Assembly (NCBI GenBank): GCA_900317955.1
Contig: ONIP01000020.1
Span: 1-48,027, forward strand
Length of the DNA stretch: 48,027 nt
Origin: an uncultured Bacteroidales bacterium
GTDB lineage: Bacteria > Bacteroidota > Bacteroidia > Bacteroidales > P3
Direction: 5' to 3'
A model generated the notes under the pieces. It worked only from the letters and a program-made list of their open reading frames with translations. It was not told where the DNA came from and did not search any database. Every line of letters starts with the position of its first letter. The stretch's first letter is position 1. This document shows, in pieces, positions 9,498 to 18,135 of the stretch. Made by a program: the position numbers and the translations under genes.

Positions 9498-10772
9498 CTA
9501 CAGTCTTCCGTCCACCAATTCGCGCGGCATGATTGCCTTCACGTCGTAAATCACGTGGTTCGGCTCAAGCAGTTTGTCAAAGTCTATTTCCATCTCGCGG
9601 AATTGGCGGTGTGCCACAGCGATGATGGCTGCAGAGAACTTCTCCTTCGGCAGCTCGTTGACGATATCGATGCCGTACTCGTGTTTCACGCGTTCGGGCG
9701 AAGCCCACGGGTCGAACACCGTGATGTCGGCGTTGTATTCCTGAAGGGCGTGGTAGATGTCAATTACGCGGGTGTTGCGCACATCCGGGCAGTTCTCCTT
9801 GAAGGTGAAGCCCATAATGATAATCTTCGAACGCAGCACCTGGATGCCTTTCTTCAGCATCAGTTTCACGGTTTGGTCGGCTACGTAGGCTCCCATGCCG
9901 TCGTTCATGCGGCGGCCGGCAAGGATGATTTCAGGGTTGTAGCCGAGACGTTGGGCACACTGGGCCAGGTAGTAGGGGTCTACAGAGATGCAGTGTCCGC
10001 CCACCAAGCCGGGATTCATCTTGATGAAATTCCACTTGGTGCCGGCAGCCTCCAGCACATCCTGAGTGTCGATGCCCATGAGGTTGAAAATCTTCGAAAG
10101 CTCGTTGACAAAAGCGATGTTGATGTCGCGCTGGCTGTTCTCAATCACCTTGGCGGCCTCGGCCACCTTGATGCTCGAAGCCCTGTGGGTGCCGTTCTCA
10201 AGCACTGAGGCATATACGCTGTCCACAAGGTCGGCTATTTCGGGGGTAGAACCCGATGTAATTTTCTTAATTTTCTCTACGGTGTGCACCTTGTCACCGG
10301 GATTGATGCGCTCGGGGCTGTATCCTGCAAAGAAATCAACGTTATACTTCAGTCCCGAAACCTTCTCCACTACGGGCAGGCACTCGTCCTCGGTCACTCC
10401 AGGGTAAACCGTCGACTCATACACCACCGTGTCGCCCTTGCTGATTACTTTGCCAACCACTTCGCTGGCTCCGTAAAGAGGCGTCAAATCGGGGTTGTTG
10501 TTAAGGTCTACGGGAGTTGGTACGGCCACCACGTAAAAATTGCAGTCTCTTATTTCCTCAATGTTGCTCGTGCACACAAAACCATGGTTTTTAATGGCAT
10601 CTTGCAACAGCTCGTCGCTCACTTCCAGGGTGGCATCGTGGCCTGCCATCAAAGCATCCACGCGAGCCTTACTCAAATCGTAACCTACTGTTTTGTACTT
10701 GGTAGAAAAAAGTCTTGCTAAAGGCAGACCGACGTATCCTAACCCGATTACGGCAATTTTTATCTCTTGCAT
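9498..10772 (-). CDS. wbpA: UDP-N-acetylhexosamine 6-dehydrogenase (WbpA/TviB-like)
   Basis: This is a 424-residue UDP-glucose/GDP-mannose dehydrogenase family protein. Features are the N-terminal NAD-binding IAVIGLGYVGLPLARLF, VYESTVYPGVTEDEC, SPERINPGDKVHTVEKIKK, KVIENSQRDINIAFVNEL, and the catalytic cysteine in GLVGGHCISVDPYYL. It oxidises C6 of UDP-GlcNAc (or UDP-GalNAc) to the uronic acid with 2 NAD. The TviB/WbpO-type sequence and the adjacent wbpB make UDP-GlcNAcA the expected product, the entry point of the pathway. It is the first gene of the leftward operon and has a promoter about 85 bases upstream. Confidence 0.9.
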   Translation of the reverse strand: MQEIKIAVIGLGYVGLPLARLFSTKYKTVGYDLSKARVDALMAGHDATLEVSDELLQDAIKNHGFVCTSNIEEIRDCNFYVVAVPTPVDLNNNPDLTPLYGASEVVGKVISKGDTVVYESTVYPGVTEDECLPVVEKVSGLKYNVDFFAGYSPERINPGDKVHTVEKIKKITSGSTPEIADLVDSVYASVLENGTHRASSIKVAEAAKVIENSQRDINIAFVNELSKIFNLMGIDTQDVLEAAGTKWNFIKMNPGLVGGHCISVDPYYLAQCAQRLGYNPEIILAGRRMNDGMGAYVADQTVKLMLKKGIQVLRSKIIIMGFTFKENCPDVRNTRVIDIYHALQEYNADITVFDPWASPERVKHEYGIDIVNELPKEKFSAAIIAVAHRQFREMEIDFDKLLEPNHVIYDVKAIMPRELVDGRL

Positions 10773-10857
10773 AACGTGTGTAATAGTTAGTGTAAATAAA
10801 TTATTTATATATATTTATCTCGTTGCATCGGCAACAATTTGCTTATGTAACAAATTG

Positions 10858-10888
10858 CAAAGATACGTTTTTTTTTCTTTTTAACAAC
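10858..10888 (-). promoter_or_regulatory. Promoter of the wbpA-led operon
   Basis: On the minus strand TATCTTTG (10865-10858) matches TAnnTTTG. A GTTG (10888-10885) 19 bases upstream is a partial -33 element. The leader to the wbpA ATG is about 80 bases and AT-rich. Between this promoter and the next gene's stop (10889-11047) I recognise no gene. Confidence 0.6.
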
Positions 10889-11047
10889 TTTTTTTTCAAA
10901 CAGTATCTTCATCGTTGCCGTGTGGGTTCAGCAGCAGCCGTACCTCCAGTTGAAGGCAGCCCGCGACACTATCAAGGTGCGCGCAAGGCAATTTGTTAAT
11001 TGCTCCACTAACACATCAAAGGTTTATGTCAGCAATACAAGGATAAT

Positions 11048-12013
11048 TTACTGGATGGGGTGTATCTTGCCATTGCGGTTGGCAAAGAAGAAGAACAGGC
11101 CGTAAGCGAGAATTAAGATAAGGGCAACGGCTATGGTGTAGAAGTTCTTGTCGGAGACAAGGATGTAGCCTATATTGATGATGAGTTGCAAAAGGGCATA
11201 ACCCGCCGAAACATAGAGATATGGCACATGCAGGTCGTTGACCATGGTTTCGTAGGCATGCTCGCGGTGGGCGGAAAAGATATTGCGTCCGGAAAGGAAA
11301 CGTTTGGCGAGGGTGAGGAATCCATCGGCTAAGAAAACGATAATAAAGCAGATACGGCTGACGTTCAAACCGGAGCCAGGGAAAGAGTTGACGTAGCGGA
11401 CAAGCAGAAACAGAACAATAAGCCCCATACTGATACTGCCCACATCGCCGGAGAAACAGCGTGCATTGATACGGAAGTTGAAGAATCCGAAGACGAGGAT
11501 GGCTATCATGACGGTGGCGATGAATTCAATGTCGATAAACTGGTTTTCAAAGATGTCGAGATAGCCGAAAGTGCCAACCACCACAAAAGAATAGGCGGCA
11601 AGCATGCCGTTGATGCCATCCATGAAGTTGTAGATATTGAGGACTCCCGTAAAGAATACGATGAGCACGACAAGCTGCCACGGGGCTATGTCCGAGATGT
11701 CGATCCAGAACGTGAGGAGCACTGCGGCAAGCTGAGCGAAAAGGCGCAACCAAGAAGGCAACGGATGCAGGTCGTCAACAAAACTCACCAACGCCAAGAC
11801 GGTGATGGCGATGAGGAAATTGTGGAAAGCCAAGCCGTGGGTGAGCGAGTAAAACAGCACGGCGAGGTAGAAGATGATGCCTGCTCCGAGTAGAGCCACG
11901 CGGTGGTGTGAGCTGCGTTCGTTGGGTCGGTCGACGATATGGAATCGCTTGGCTGCGAAAAAATAGAGCAGCTCGAGGGCAATGATTGCTATGGTGGCGA
12001 TGATAAAATACAT
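11048..12013 (-). CDS. Polyprenyl-phosphate sugar-1-phosphate transferase (WecA/WbpL-like)
   Basis: This is a 321-residue membrane protein with about ten hydrophobic segments, of the MraY/WecA family. It links a sugar-1-phosphate from a UDP-sugar to undecaprenyl phosphate, the first step of polysaccharide assembly. Visible motifs are SFVDDLHPLP (catalytic Asp pair), NIYNFMDGINGM, FSGDVGSISMG and a C-terminal HREHAYE in place of HIHH. I place the start at MYFIIATIA (12013): the longer open frame upstream runs across a clear promoter element and lacks family resemblance. It is transcribed away from the LpxD-like operon. Confidence 0.88.
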   Translation of the reverse strand: MYFIIATIAIIALELLYFFAAKRFHIVDRPNERSSHHRVALLGAGIIFYLAVLFYSLTHGLAFHNFLIAITVLALVSFVDDLHPLPSWLRLFAQLAAVLLTFWIDISDIAPWQLVVLIVFFTGVLNIYNFMDGINGMLAAYSFVVVGTFGYLDIFENQFIDIEFIATVMIAILVFGFFNFRINARCFSGDVGSISMGLIVLFLLVRYVNSFPGSGLNVSRICFIIVFLADGFLTLAKRFLSGRNIFSAHREHAYETMVNDLHVPYLYVSAGYALLQLIINIGYILVSDKNFYTIAVALILILAYGLFFFFANRNGKIHPIQ

Positions 12014-12040
12014 ATCCCCTTTGTGTTTGTTTGTAAGATG

Positions 12041-12048
12041 CAAAAATA
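12041..12048 (-). promoter_or_regulatory. -7 element for the WecA-like gene
   Basis: On the minus strand TATTTTTG matches TAnnTTTG, 27 bases before the ATG at 12013. No convincing -33 element was seen. Confidence 0.5.
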
Positions 12049-12057
12049 CAACTTTTT

Positions 12058-12087
12058 TTTGTATAAGGGGATTTTTTTGTATTTTTG
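12058..12087 (+). promoter_or_regulatory. Promoter of the rightward LpxD-like/PIG-L/glycosyltransferase operon
   Basis: TTTG (12058-12061) and TATTTTTG (12080-12087) with an 18-base gap form a promoter divergent from the WecA-like gene's. It is followed by a leader of about 265 bases containing a 12-bp palindrome, GTTTGTACAAAC, near 12120 and a small open frame. Confidence 0.55.
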
Positions 12088-12230
12088 CAATGTATAGAAT
12101 TGTGAAAAATAAAACAGCAGTTTGTACAAACAACTGATGCACCGAAATATAATACTACTTAGAACATATTATTCACGGTGTCAAAAAGATGATATGCCAA
12201 CAATAAACAACAGCAATTAAATTCCCCAAT

Positions 12231-12344
12231 ATGTACATGAAATCAGAAGATAAACGTATGGCTGTTTGTGTTGGATTGCCTTTGGCAAGATTGTTTTATG
12301 AAGTCCCGACAGTGGGAATGCTGATTTCACCATTCTATAGTTAA
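12231..12344 (+). CDS. Possible 37-residue leader peptide
   Basis: An ATG at 12231 opens 37 codons (MYMKSEDKRMAVCVGL...LISPFYS) ending in TAA 12 bases before the LpxD-like gene. It lies in the 340-base AT-rich gap between divergent genes. No homology is recognised. It may be a leader peptide coupled to the operon, or chance. Confidence 0.2.
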   Translation: MYMKSEDKRMAVCVGLPLARLFYEVPTVGMLISPFYS

Positions 12345-12356
12345 CCTATAAGCATT

Positions 12357-13247
12357 ATGAAGATTACAGCAAATGATATAGCCAACCATCTTGGGGCAAC
12401 TTTATACGGAGAAAACACAACCATAGAGCGGTATGCCCAGTTGTCCGCGCCCCTTCCTCACAGTATTGTTTTCGCAAAGAAATATAGTGATGAGACGGTT
12501 CATGCACTGAACAAATGCAATAATATTCTGGCCATAGTCACACACGACTACGTTGACAAACTGACTTGCAGCCATATCATTTCCGACAATCCACGCTTGG
12601 ATTATATCAAGGTATTGTCCAATTTCTTTGTGCAGGAGAAGCCCAAAGGGTTCATTCATCCTACAGCAAATATCGAGTCCGGAGCCACAATCGGGAAGGA
12701 TGTCTTTATTGGCGCCGGATGTTATGTGTCAGCACAATGCGTGGTGGGCGACGGCTGCATTCTTCATCCCAATGTGGTGCTTGACAACCGCGTGGTGCTC
12801 GGACACAACTGTGAGATAAAGTCAGGTGCTGTTTTGGGGCAGGAAGGATTCGGATTTGAGCGTAACGAACAGGGAGAACCTGTACATTTTCCGCATTTTG
12901 GCGATGTCATTGTAGGCAATAATGTTTTTATTGGCAGCAACACCACGGTAGAGCGCGCCACCCTTGGCAGCACTGTTATCGAGGACAATGTGAAAATTGA
13001 CGATCTGGTGCAGGTAGGCCACAACAGCCATATCGGTGAAGGGAGTATGATTACCGTTGGCGCCATCGTTTGCGGCGGGGCAGAACTGAAACCCCAAAGC
13101 TATCTGGCTCCCAACGTTACTGTAAAAGAAAAGGTGACAATGGGATATAGGGGATTTGCAGGCATTGGTGCCGTGGTGCTGAAAGATGTGGCAGACAACA
13201 CCGTTGTGGCCGGTGTGCCAGCCAAAGAGATTATCAGAAACAAATAA
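12357..13247 (+). CDS. LpxD-like left-handed beta-helix N-acyltransferase
   Basis: This 296-residue protein has an LpxD-type N-terminal domain (about 1-95; DIANHLGATLYGENTTIER) and a hexapeptide-repeat beta-helix (about 97-285) with repeats such as IGKDVFIGAGCYV and LGHNCEIKSGAVLG, ending GVPAKEI. LpxD proper adds 3-hydroxyacyl chains to UDP-glucosamine in lipid A synthesis and is usually about 340 residues. Here the gene lies in a polysaccharide locus beside a PIG-L deacetylase, so a sugar-specific N-acyltransferase is likelier. It could replace WbpD, the 3-N-acetyltransferase missing from the wbp set. The acyl donor is unknown. The GQEGFGFERNEQGEPV segment resembles the LpxD active-site region. 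Confidence 0.82.
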   Translation: MKITANDIANHLGATLYGENTTIERYAQLSAPLPHSIVFAKKYSDETVHALNKCNNILAIVTHDYVDKLTCSHIISDNPRLDYIKVLSNFFVQEKPKGFIHPTANIESGATIGKDVFIGAGCYVSAQCVVGDGCILHPNVVLDNRVVLGHNCEIKSGAVLGQEGFGFERNEQGEPVHFPHFGDVIVGNNVFIGSNTTVERATLGSTVIEDNVKIDDLVQVGHNSHIGEGSMITVGAIVCGGAELKPQSYLAPNVTVKEKVTMGYRGFAGIGAVVLKDVADNTVVAGVPAKEIIRNK

Positions 13248-13254
13248 CAAAACC

Positions 13255-13884
13255 ATGAATATAGAGAACATACTCGTATTGGCACCGCATACCGACGACG
13301 GTGAATTGGGATTAGGCGGCACTATCAGTAAGTTTATCGAGGAAGGGAAAAATGTTTTCTACGCAGCCTTTTCCACTGCCGACCAGTCGGTTCCCGAAGG
13401 ATTTCCCAAGGACATCCTTGCCACCGAGGTCCGCAATGCAACCTTCAAGTTGGGCATACCTCCCGAGAACCTGTACATCTACCATTATGAGGTTCGCAAA
13501 CTGAACTATGTGCGGCAGGAACTTCTGGAGGACATGGTAAAGTTGCGCAACGAGCGGCATTACGACCTGGTATTCATGCCATCTTCCCACGACATACACC
13601 AAGATCATACCACCGTGGCCCAAGAGGCAATACGGGCATTTAAGAAGACTACTTTGCTCGGATATGAACTTATTTGGAACAATCTGACCTTCGACACAGA
13701 CTGTTTCGTTCAGCTCGAAGAGCGTCATATAGAAGCGAAATGTCAGGCTTTACGGGAATACAAAAGCCAAGAGTTCCGTGACTATACCTCCCCCGAGTTT
13801 GTACGCTCACTTGCCCGTACCCGCGGAGTTCAGGTGGGCTGCCAGTATGCCGAGTCGTTTGAAGTAATAAGACTGTTCCTATGA
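13255..13884 (+). CDS. PIG-L family sugar N-deacetylase
   Basis: This is a 209-residue LmbE/PIG-L protein. The zinc-binding signature reads APHTDDGELGLGG (canonical PHPDDExLG), with the second metal motif in PSSHDIHQDHTTVA. Members remove N-acetyl groups from GlcNAc-type sugars. I start at ATG 13255 (MNIENILVL), 7 bases after the LpxD-like stop; the extended frame would overlap that gene. Its stop overlaps the next glycosyltransferase start by four bases (ATGA), implying translational coupling. Paired with the LpxD-like gene it suggests deacetylation followed by re-acylation of an amino sugar. Confidence 0.85.
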   Translation: MNIENILVLAPHTDDGELGLGGTISKFIEEGKNVFYAAFSTADQSVPEGFPKDILATEVRNATFKLGIPPENLYIYHYEVRKLNYVRQELLEDMVKLRNERHYDLVFMPSSHDIHQDHTTVAQEAIRAFKKTTLLGYELIWNNLTFDTDCFVQLEERHIEAKCQALREYKSQEFRDYTSPEFVRSLARTRGVQVGCQYAESFEVIRLFL

Positions 13885-15113
13885 ATATCTTGATGATAAG
13901 CCACTATGCCGGGGCACCGCAATACGGCATGGAGTTTCGCTCCTATTATATGGCTCGCGAATGGGTGCGCATGGGTCATCAGGTAACCGTAGTGGGAGCC
14001 TCCTTTTCGCATCTTCGCAAAGTGCAGCCGAAGGTTGGACGTGAAAGTCTTGAAGGCATCAACTATCTATGGCTGCCTACTGTCGAATATGAGGGCAACG
14101 GCTTGAAACGTGTGCTCTCCATGTTTCAGTTCTGCTATCAGGTCTATAAACATAGCAAAGAACTGATAGCCTTTAAACCAGACATGGTCATCGCCTCGTC
14201 CGTATACACCTTTGACATTTACCCATGCCATTATATCGCCCGCCGCACCCATGCCAAGTTGGTCTACGAAGTCCACGACTTGTGGCCTCTCTCGGTGATG
14301 GTTATTGGAGGATACAAGAAATGGCACCCCTTCATTGTCATGCTTCAGCACTGCGAGAACTACGCTTACAAACATTGCGACATGGTGGTCTCGATGCTCG
14401 ATAAGGCTTTCCTTCACATGAAGAGACATGGACTCACCGAAGACCGTTTTTGCTGTGTGCCCAATGGATACCTAAAAGTGGAGTGGGCTAATGCGGAGAA
14501 TAACTCTTTGCCGCAGGAGCATGCAGCCCTATTTGCCAGGCTTCATGAGGAAGGCAAAACCATCATCGGATTTGCCGGAGGGCATACCCAGTCTACAGCC
14601 ATGGACGTTCTCATAAAGGCGGCCAACGCCCTCAAAGACCGCAATGATTTGGCTTATGTCATGGTCGGCAGTGGCCCACAAAAAGAAGAGCTGATACAAT
14701 TGGCGGAAAGCTATGGTCTCAACAACTTCTTTTTTCTCCCACCCGTTGAGAAAACCTGCATTCCCAAAGTGGTACAACAGTTTGATATCTGCTACGAAGG
14801 CGGCGTGCATAGTTTCCTTCACAAATACGGCACTTCCGCCAACAAGATGATTGACTATATGCTGGCAGGAAAACCCATTGTCAAGTCTGTTGACGAACCG
14901 GGCAGTGAGACAGAGCGTGTTGGCTGCGGCATACAGGTTGAAGCCGAGAATGTCAATCAAGTGCGCGATGCCATCCTTACGATAGCCAACATGTCCTCCG
15001 ATGAACGTGCCGCCATGGGTGCCAAGGGTCGAAAATATGCCCTCGAGAACCTCGAATACCACACTCTGTCACAAAAATTCATCGATTACGTTTGCAATCC
15101 CTCACAATCGTAG
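13881..15113 (+). CDS. Glycosyltransferase family 4 (WbuB/FnlA-cluster type)
   Basis: This 410-residue GT-B fold enzyme begins MNILMISHYAGAPQYGMEFR and has VYEVHDLWPLSVM in the N-terminal domain, a GFAGGHT start of the donor domain near residue 233, VMVGSGPQKEELIQLA, and a C-terminal NKMIDYMLAGKPIVKS. These fit GT4 enzymes such as the WbuB group that add amino-deoxy sugars during O-antigen or capsule repeat assembly. Donor and acceptor cannot be told from sequence. It is translationally coupled to the PIG-L gene. Confidence 0.88.
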   Translation: MNILMISHYAGAPQYGMEFRSYYMAREWVRMGHQVTVVGASFSHLRKVQPKVGRESLEGINYLWLPTVEYEGNGLKRVLSMFQFCYQVYKHSKELIAFKPDMVIASSVYTFDIYPCHYIARRTHAKLVYEVHDLWPLSVMVIGGYKKWHPFIVMLQHCENYAYKHCDMVVSMLDKAFLHMKRHGLTEDRFCCVPNGYLKVEWANAENNSLPQEHAALFARLHEEGKTIIGFAGGHTQSTAMDVLIKAANALKDRNDLAYVMVGSGPQKEELIQLAESYGLNNFFFLPPVEKTCIPKVVQQFDICYEGGVHSFLHKYGTSANKMIDYMLAGKPIVKSVDEPGSETERVGCGIQVEAENVNQVRDAILTIANMSSDERAAMGAKGRKYALENLEYHTLSQKFIDYVCNPSQS

Positions 15114-15174
15114 TGGTATCTTCCATCGCCTTCTGCATCCAATAGTTATTATTAAACTTCATACTTAATCTTAT

Positions 15175-16281
15175 ATGAAAGTACTACTCTTATCCGACGC
15201 CGACAGCATCCACACCCTTCGATGGGTACGCTCTCTCAGCCAGCGAGGATGCGAGATATTGCTTTTCAATTTACTTCGCTGCGACTTGTCGCCCTACGAC
15301 GGTATGCCTAATGTGAAAGCATACAGTTGCGACTTCGTGTTGCGCGACAGTGCCGCCATTTCCCAACGTATACTCGACAAGATAGTATATCTCAAGGCTG
15401 TCCGCCAACTTCGCAAACAATTAAAAGCCTTCCGCCCCGACTTCCTGCATGCCCACTATGCATGCAGTTTCGGCCTCATCGGTGCTCTGTCAGATTTCCA
15501 CCCCTATGTGCTGTCGGTGTGGGGTAGCGATGTCTACAACTATCCGCGTCAAGGCAGCCTTTACCGACACCTGCTCACTTTCACACTCAAGAAGGCTGAC
15601 TATATTCTTTCTACCAGTCATTGTATGGCTCGCGAAACCAATCTATATACGCCCAAACATATTTCTGTTACTCCCTTCGGTGTCGACATGCAGCGCTTCT
15701 GCCCCGTTCCCGCTACCGATAAACCGGCAGCTTTTGTTGTCGGCAACGTCAAGACCCTTAAATATTGCTATGGCATAGACACCCTCATCCGCGCCTTTGC
15801 CCTGGTTCATAAGCATCACCCGCAGACCGACATGCGCCTGCTCATTGCCGGCACCGGTCCTGACCGTGACCAACTCATAAACCTCTGTGAAGAGCTCGGC
15901 ATTCGCCAACTTGTCGACTTCCTTGGCTACATTCCTAACCAGGAACTCCCCAAGCTCTACGCCAATTTCGACGTGTCTGTGTCGCTGAGCCGTGAAGAAA
16001 GTTTCGGCGTTGTTGCCGTCGAGGCAATGTCCTGTGCTTGTCCTGTTGTTACCTCCGATGCTGAAGGTTTCTGTGAGGTGGTTGACAACAACGTTACAGG
16101 CTTCATTGTTCCCAAAGACAACCCCGAGGCTGCCGCCCAAGCCATTGAACGATTCATCGACAATCCGCAGCTACGCGCCCAAATGGGTGCCGCAGCACGC
16201 CAGCGTGTGGCCGACCTCTACGACTGGGAGCGCAACGTGGACACCATGATGGAAATCTACAAGCGCGTCATTTCTTCTTGA
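15175..16281 (+). CDS. Glycosyltransferase family 4
   Basis: This 368-residue GT-B enzyme has MKVLLLSDADSIHTLRWV at the N-terminus, HAHYACSFGLIGAL, SVWGSDVYNYPR, the donor-domain entry VVGNVKTLKYCYGIDTLI, LLIAGTGPDRDQLINL, and the EX7E-type SLSREESFGVVAVEAMSC. It lies 61 bases after the previous transferase in the same direction. Its last 25 bases overlap the 3' end of the opposing FemAB/GNAT-like gene. Sugar specificity is unknown. Confidence 0.9.
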   Translation: MKVLLLSDADSIHTLRWVRSLSQRGCEILLFNLLRCDLSPYDGMPNVKAYSCDFVLRDSAAISQRILDKIVYLKAVRQLRKQLKAFRPDFLHAHYACSFGLIGALSDFHPYVLSVWGSDVYNYPRQGSLYRHLLTFTLKKADYILSTSHCMARETNLYTPKHISVTPFGVDMQRFCPVPATDKPAAFVVGNVKTLKYCYGIDTLIRAFALVHKHHPQTDMRLLIAGTGPDRDQLINLCEELGIRQLVDFLGYIPNQELPKLYANFDVSVSLSREESFGVVAVEAMSCACPVVTSDAEGFCEVVDNNVTGFIVPKDNPEAAAQAIERFIDNPQLRAQMGAAARQRVADLYDWERNVDTMMEIYKRVISS

Positions 16282-17039
16282 TTGAGCAAACTGCGTACCG
16301 ATGCCACAGGAACCCACTTCCTGAATGGGAACAACACCTTCACCATCACTTCCAGCCAGGGTTTATACACTACGTTTATCCTGCAATAGGATTTGCGGAA
16401 ATTAAACTTCTGCATGAGAAAGGGTTGTATGTTTGAATGCTCAGTGATGCTCCGCCCGCCATCGTTGACATACTTCAACCCGCACTCCCTCAGATAGTAT
16501 TCATTCATAGTATATATCAATCCGTAGTACGGGTAGCGTGATAATTCGTCGGGTCGGGCTTTCATTACAGAGTAGTCGCACATCTGTTCATACACGATGT
16601 TCTTGGCGAAAGCAGCCAGATGCCCGTCGCCTTTGTCAAACGAACCCCAGTATTCATTCTCGGGTCCATTGATTATTTCGTTGCTGAAATCCTCTTCTGA
16701 GGGAACATCGGCCTTCACCTTATAACCCTCGGCGGCAGCCCGGTGCACTTCGTAACCCATGGCCAGCAGTTCGTCGCGCGTCATACGCCTAAACTCATAA
16801 TTGGCCATGCTGCGCCTCATCTGGTTACGCATCTTGCTGCTCAACTCCTCCATGCCCCCAAATGAGTCTTTCACTACATACCAGAATCCGGTCTCCTCGC
16901 CACAGTCGAAGTCATAGGTGTTGCGCACCATCCAGCCGCCTTTCTTCAGCAATGCCTTGCATTCGGCACGGCTCAACTGCGGCTCCTCATACTCGGGACC
17001 TATCCATATCCACGCATGTTTATATAGTGTGAATGCCAT
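16257..17039 (-). CDS. FemAB/GNAT-like acyl- or aminoacyl-transferase
   Basis: This 260-residue soluble protein is of a type often seen in Bacteroidetes polysaccharide clusters. The central part (SSKMRNQMRRSMANYEFRRM...AAAEGYKVK and HLAAFAKNIVYEQM) fits the FemAB/GNAT superfamily, whose members transfer acyl or aminoacyl groups to amines. It lacks a signal peptide. It is last in the leftward wzy-wzx-GT operon, 7 bases after the preceding gene, so it may decorate an amino sugar of the repeat unit. The family assignment is moderate; the exact reaction is unknown. Confidence 0.65.
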   Translation of the reverse strand: MAFTLYKHAWIWIGPEYEEPQLSRAECKALLKKGGWMVRNTYDFDCGEETGFWYVVKDSFGGMEELSSKMRNQMRRSMANYEFRRMTRDELLAMGYEVHRAAAEGYKVKADVPSEEDFSNEIINGPENEYWGSFDKGDGHLAAFAKNIVYEQMCDYSVMKARPDELSRYPYYGLIYTMNEYYLRECGLKYVNDGGRSITEHSNIQPFLMQKFNFRKSYCRINVVYKPWLEVMVKVLFPFRKWVPVASVRSLLNQEEMTRL

Positions 17040-17046
17040 CTTTTCC

Positions 17047-18135
17047 TTAAATCTTTTTCTTCAACAGAGCGGATGCAATCTGTCGGCATCGTGCTGTCCA
17101 TGTATTCTGTTCCGCCACAGCAGGCAGTGCTTCACGCATCTGGGATAACCTCTCTGGGTTGTCGCGCAGCGATTCTATCGTCTGTTTGAGCGACTCGGCA
17201 TCGTTCATGCAGGCACAGCCAATGCCATTCCGTTCCACAAAATCGCCGCTCCATGTGTCTTTGGCAGCCACTATGGGCAATCCGTGACCGATGGCCTCAA
17301 ACAACTTGTATGGCGCAGCAAAGCGCACATATTCCGTACTCATAGGCATCACAAACAGGTCGGCTTTGCTGTACGTTGTTTCAAGTTCGTCCCCACCAAG
17401 GTGCACTACCGACACATTGGGGTTAAGAAATGGGGCATAGTCTTCTCTTACAGTCTCCCAGTCATACGTGCGGCAGCAGAAAGTAAGCCTTACGCCCTCC
17501 ATCATCGACACTGCACACATCAACGGCTTCAGGTTGTAGTTTCCACCAACGCCACCCACATATAGCAGTTCCATCGCTTTTTGTCCACAGTTTTCCTCAA
17601 TCCGTTTGCTCGAAAGATTCAACCCCGACGGCAGCTCCACTACACTGCAACTGAACTTGTGCGGTACATGCTCAAGCATTGGCAGTGTGGGCAGAAACAA
17701 GACGTCAAGTAGTCTCCCGTATTGCCAAAGGTCATAGAAATAGAAATACCGGGCCACCCTTTGCTTAAGTCCTTCTCCCTTATTGGCATACTGCCAGTGT
17801 ATATCGCGGTAGAACAGCCCCACGGGAATACCGTGACGTTTGCAGAATGACAGGAATCCAAAATCCAGACAAGGGTATATGGGCAGATGATGTGGTTCGG
17901 TGAGCAACGTGGGCATGGTCGACGATTCGCTGTATACAAAATCGTAGTGCTCGCCCTGTTTTATTTTTCTCTTTATTTTGGCAATCTGGTGCTTGCGGTC
18001 GTGCCCGCTGCCCTCCACTACGTCCATCTCCCAGCCCAGGTCGGCAAAGGCCTTCATCAACTTCTGTGGACGAATCTGGCTGGCCGACGGGTCGTTGCGG
18101 TCTATTTTCATCGGTATATGAAAAATCAGTCTCAT
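17047..18135 (-). CDS. Glycosyltransferase (GT-B fold, family 4-like)
   Basis: This 362-residue protein begins MRLIFHIPMKIDRNDPSASQ and has GLFYRDIHWQYANKG in the N-terminal half, LLYVGGVGGNYNL opening the donor domain, and FAAPYKLFEAIGHGLPIVA at the donor-sugar site. Together these indicate a retaining GT4-type enzyme. It starts inside the last codons of wzx (four-base overlap) and ends 7 bases before the FemAB-like gene. Confidence 0.85.
   Translation of the reverse strand: MRLIFHIPMKIDRNDPSASQIRPQKLMKAFADLGWEMDVVEGSGHDRKHQIAKIKRKIKQGEHYDFVYSESSTMPTLLTEPHHLPIYPCLDFGFLSFCKRHGIPVGLFYRDIHWQYANKGEGLKQRVARYFYFYDLWQYGRLLDVLFLPTLPMLEHVPHKFSCSVVELPSGLNLSSKRIEENCGQKAMELLYVGGVGGNYNLKPLMCAVSMMEGVRLTFCCRTYDWETVREDYAPFLNPNVSVVHLGGDELETTYSKADLFVMPMSTEYVRFAAPYKLFEAIGHGLPIVAAKDTWSGDFVERNGIGCACMNDAESLKQTIESLRDNPERLSQMREALPAVAEQNTWTARCRQIASALLKKKI

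Noticed and set aside
10901..11047. Possible gene remnant between the WecA-like gene and the wbpA promoter
   Set aside because: Each frame is broken or short, and none gives a pattern I can match to a family.
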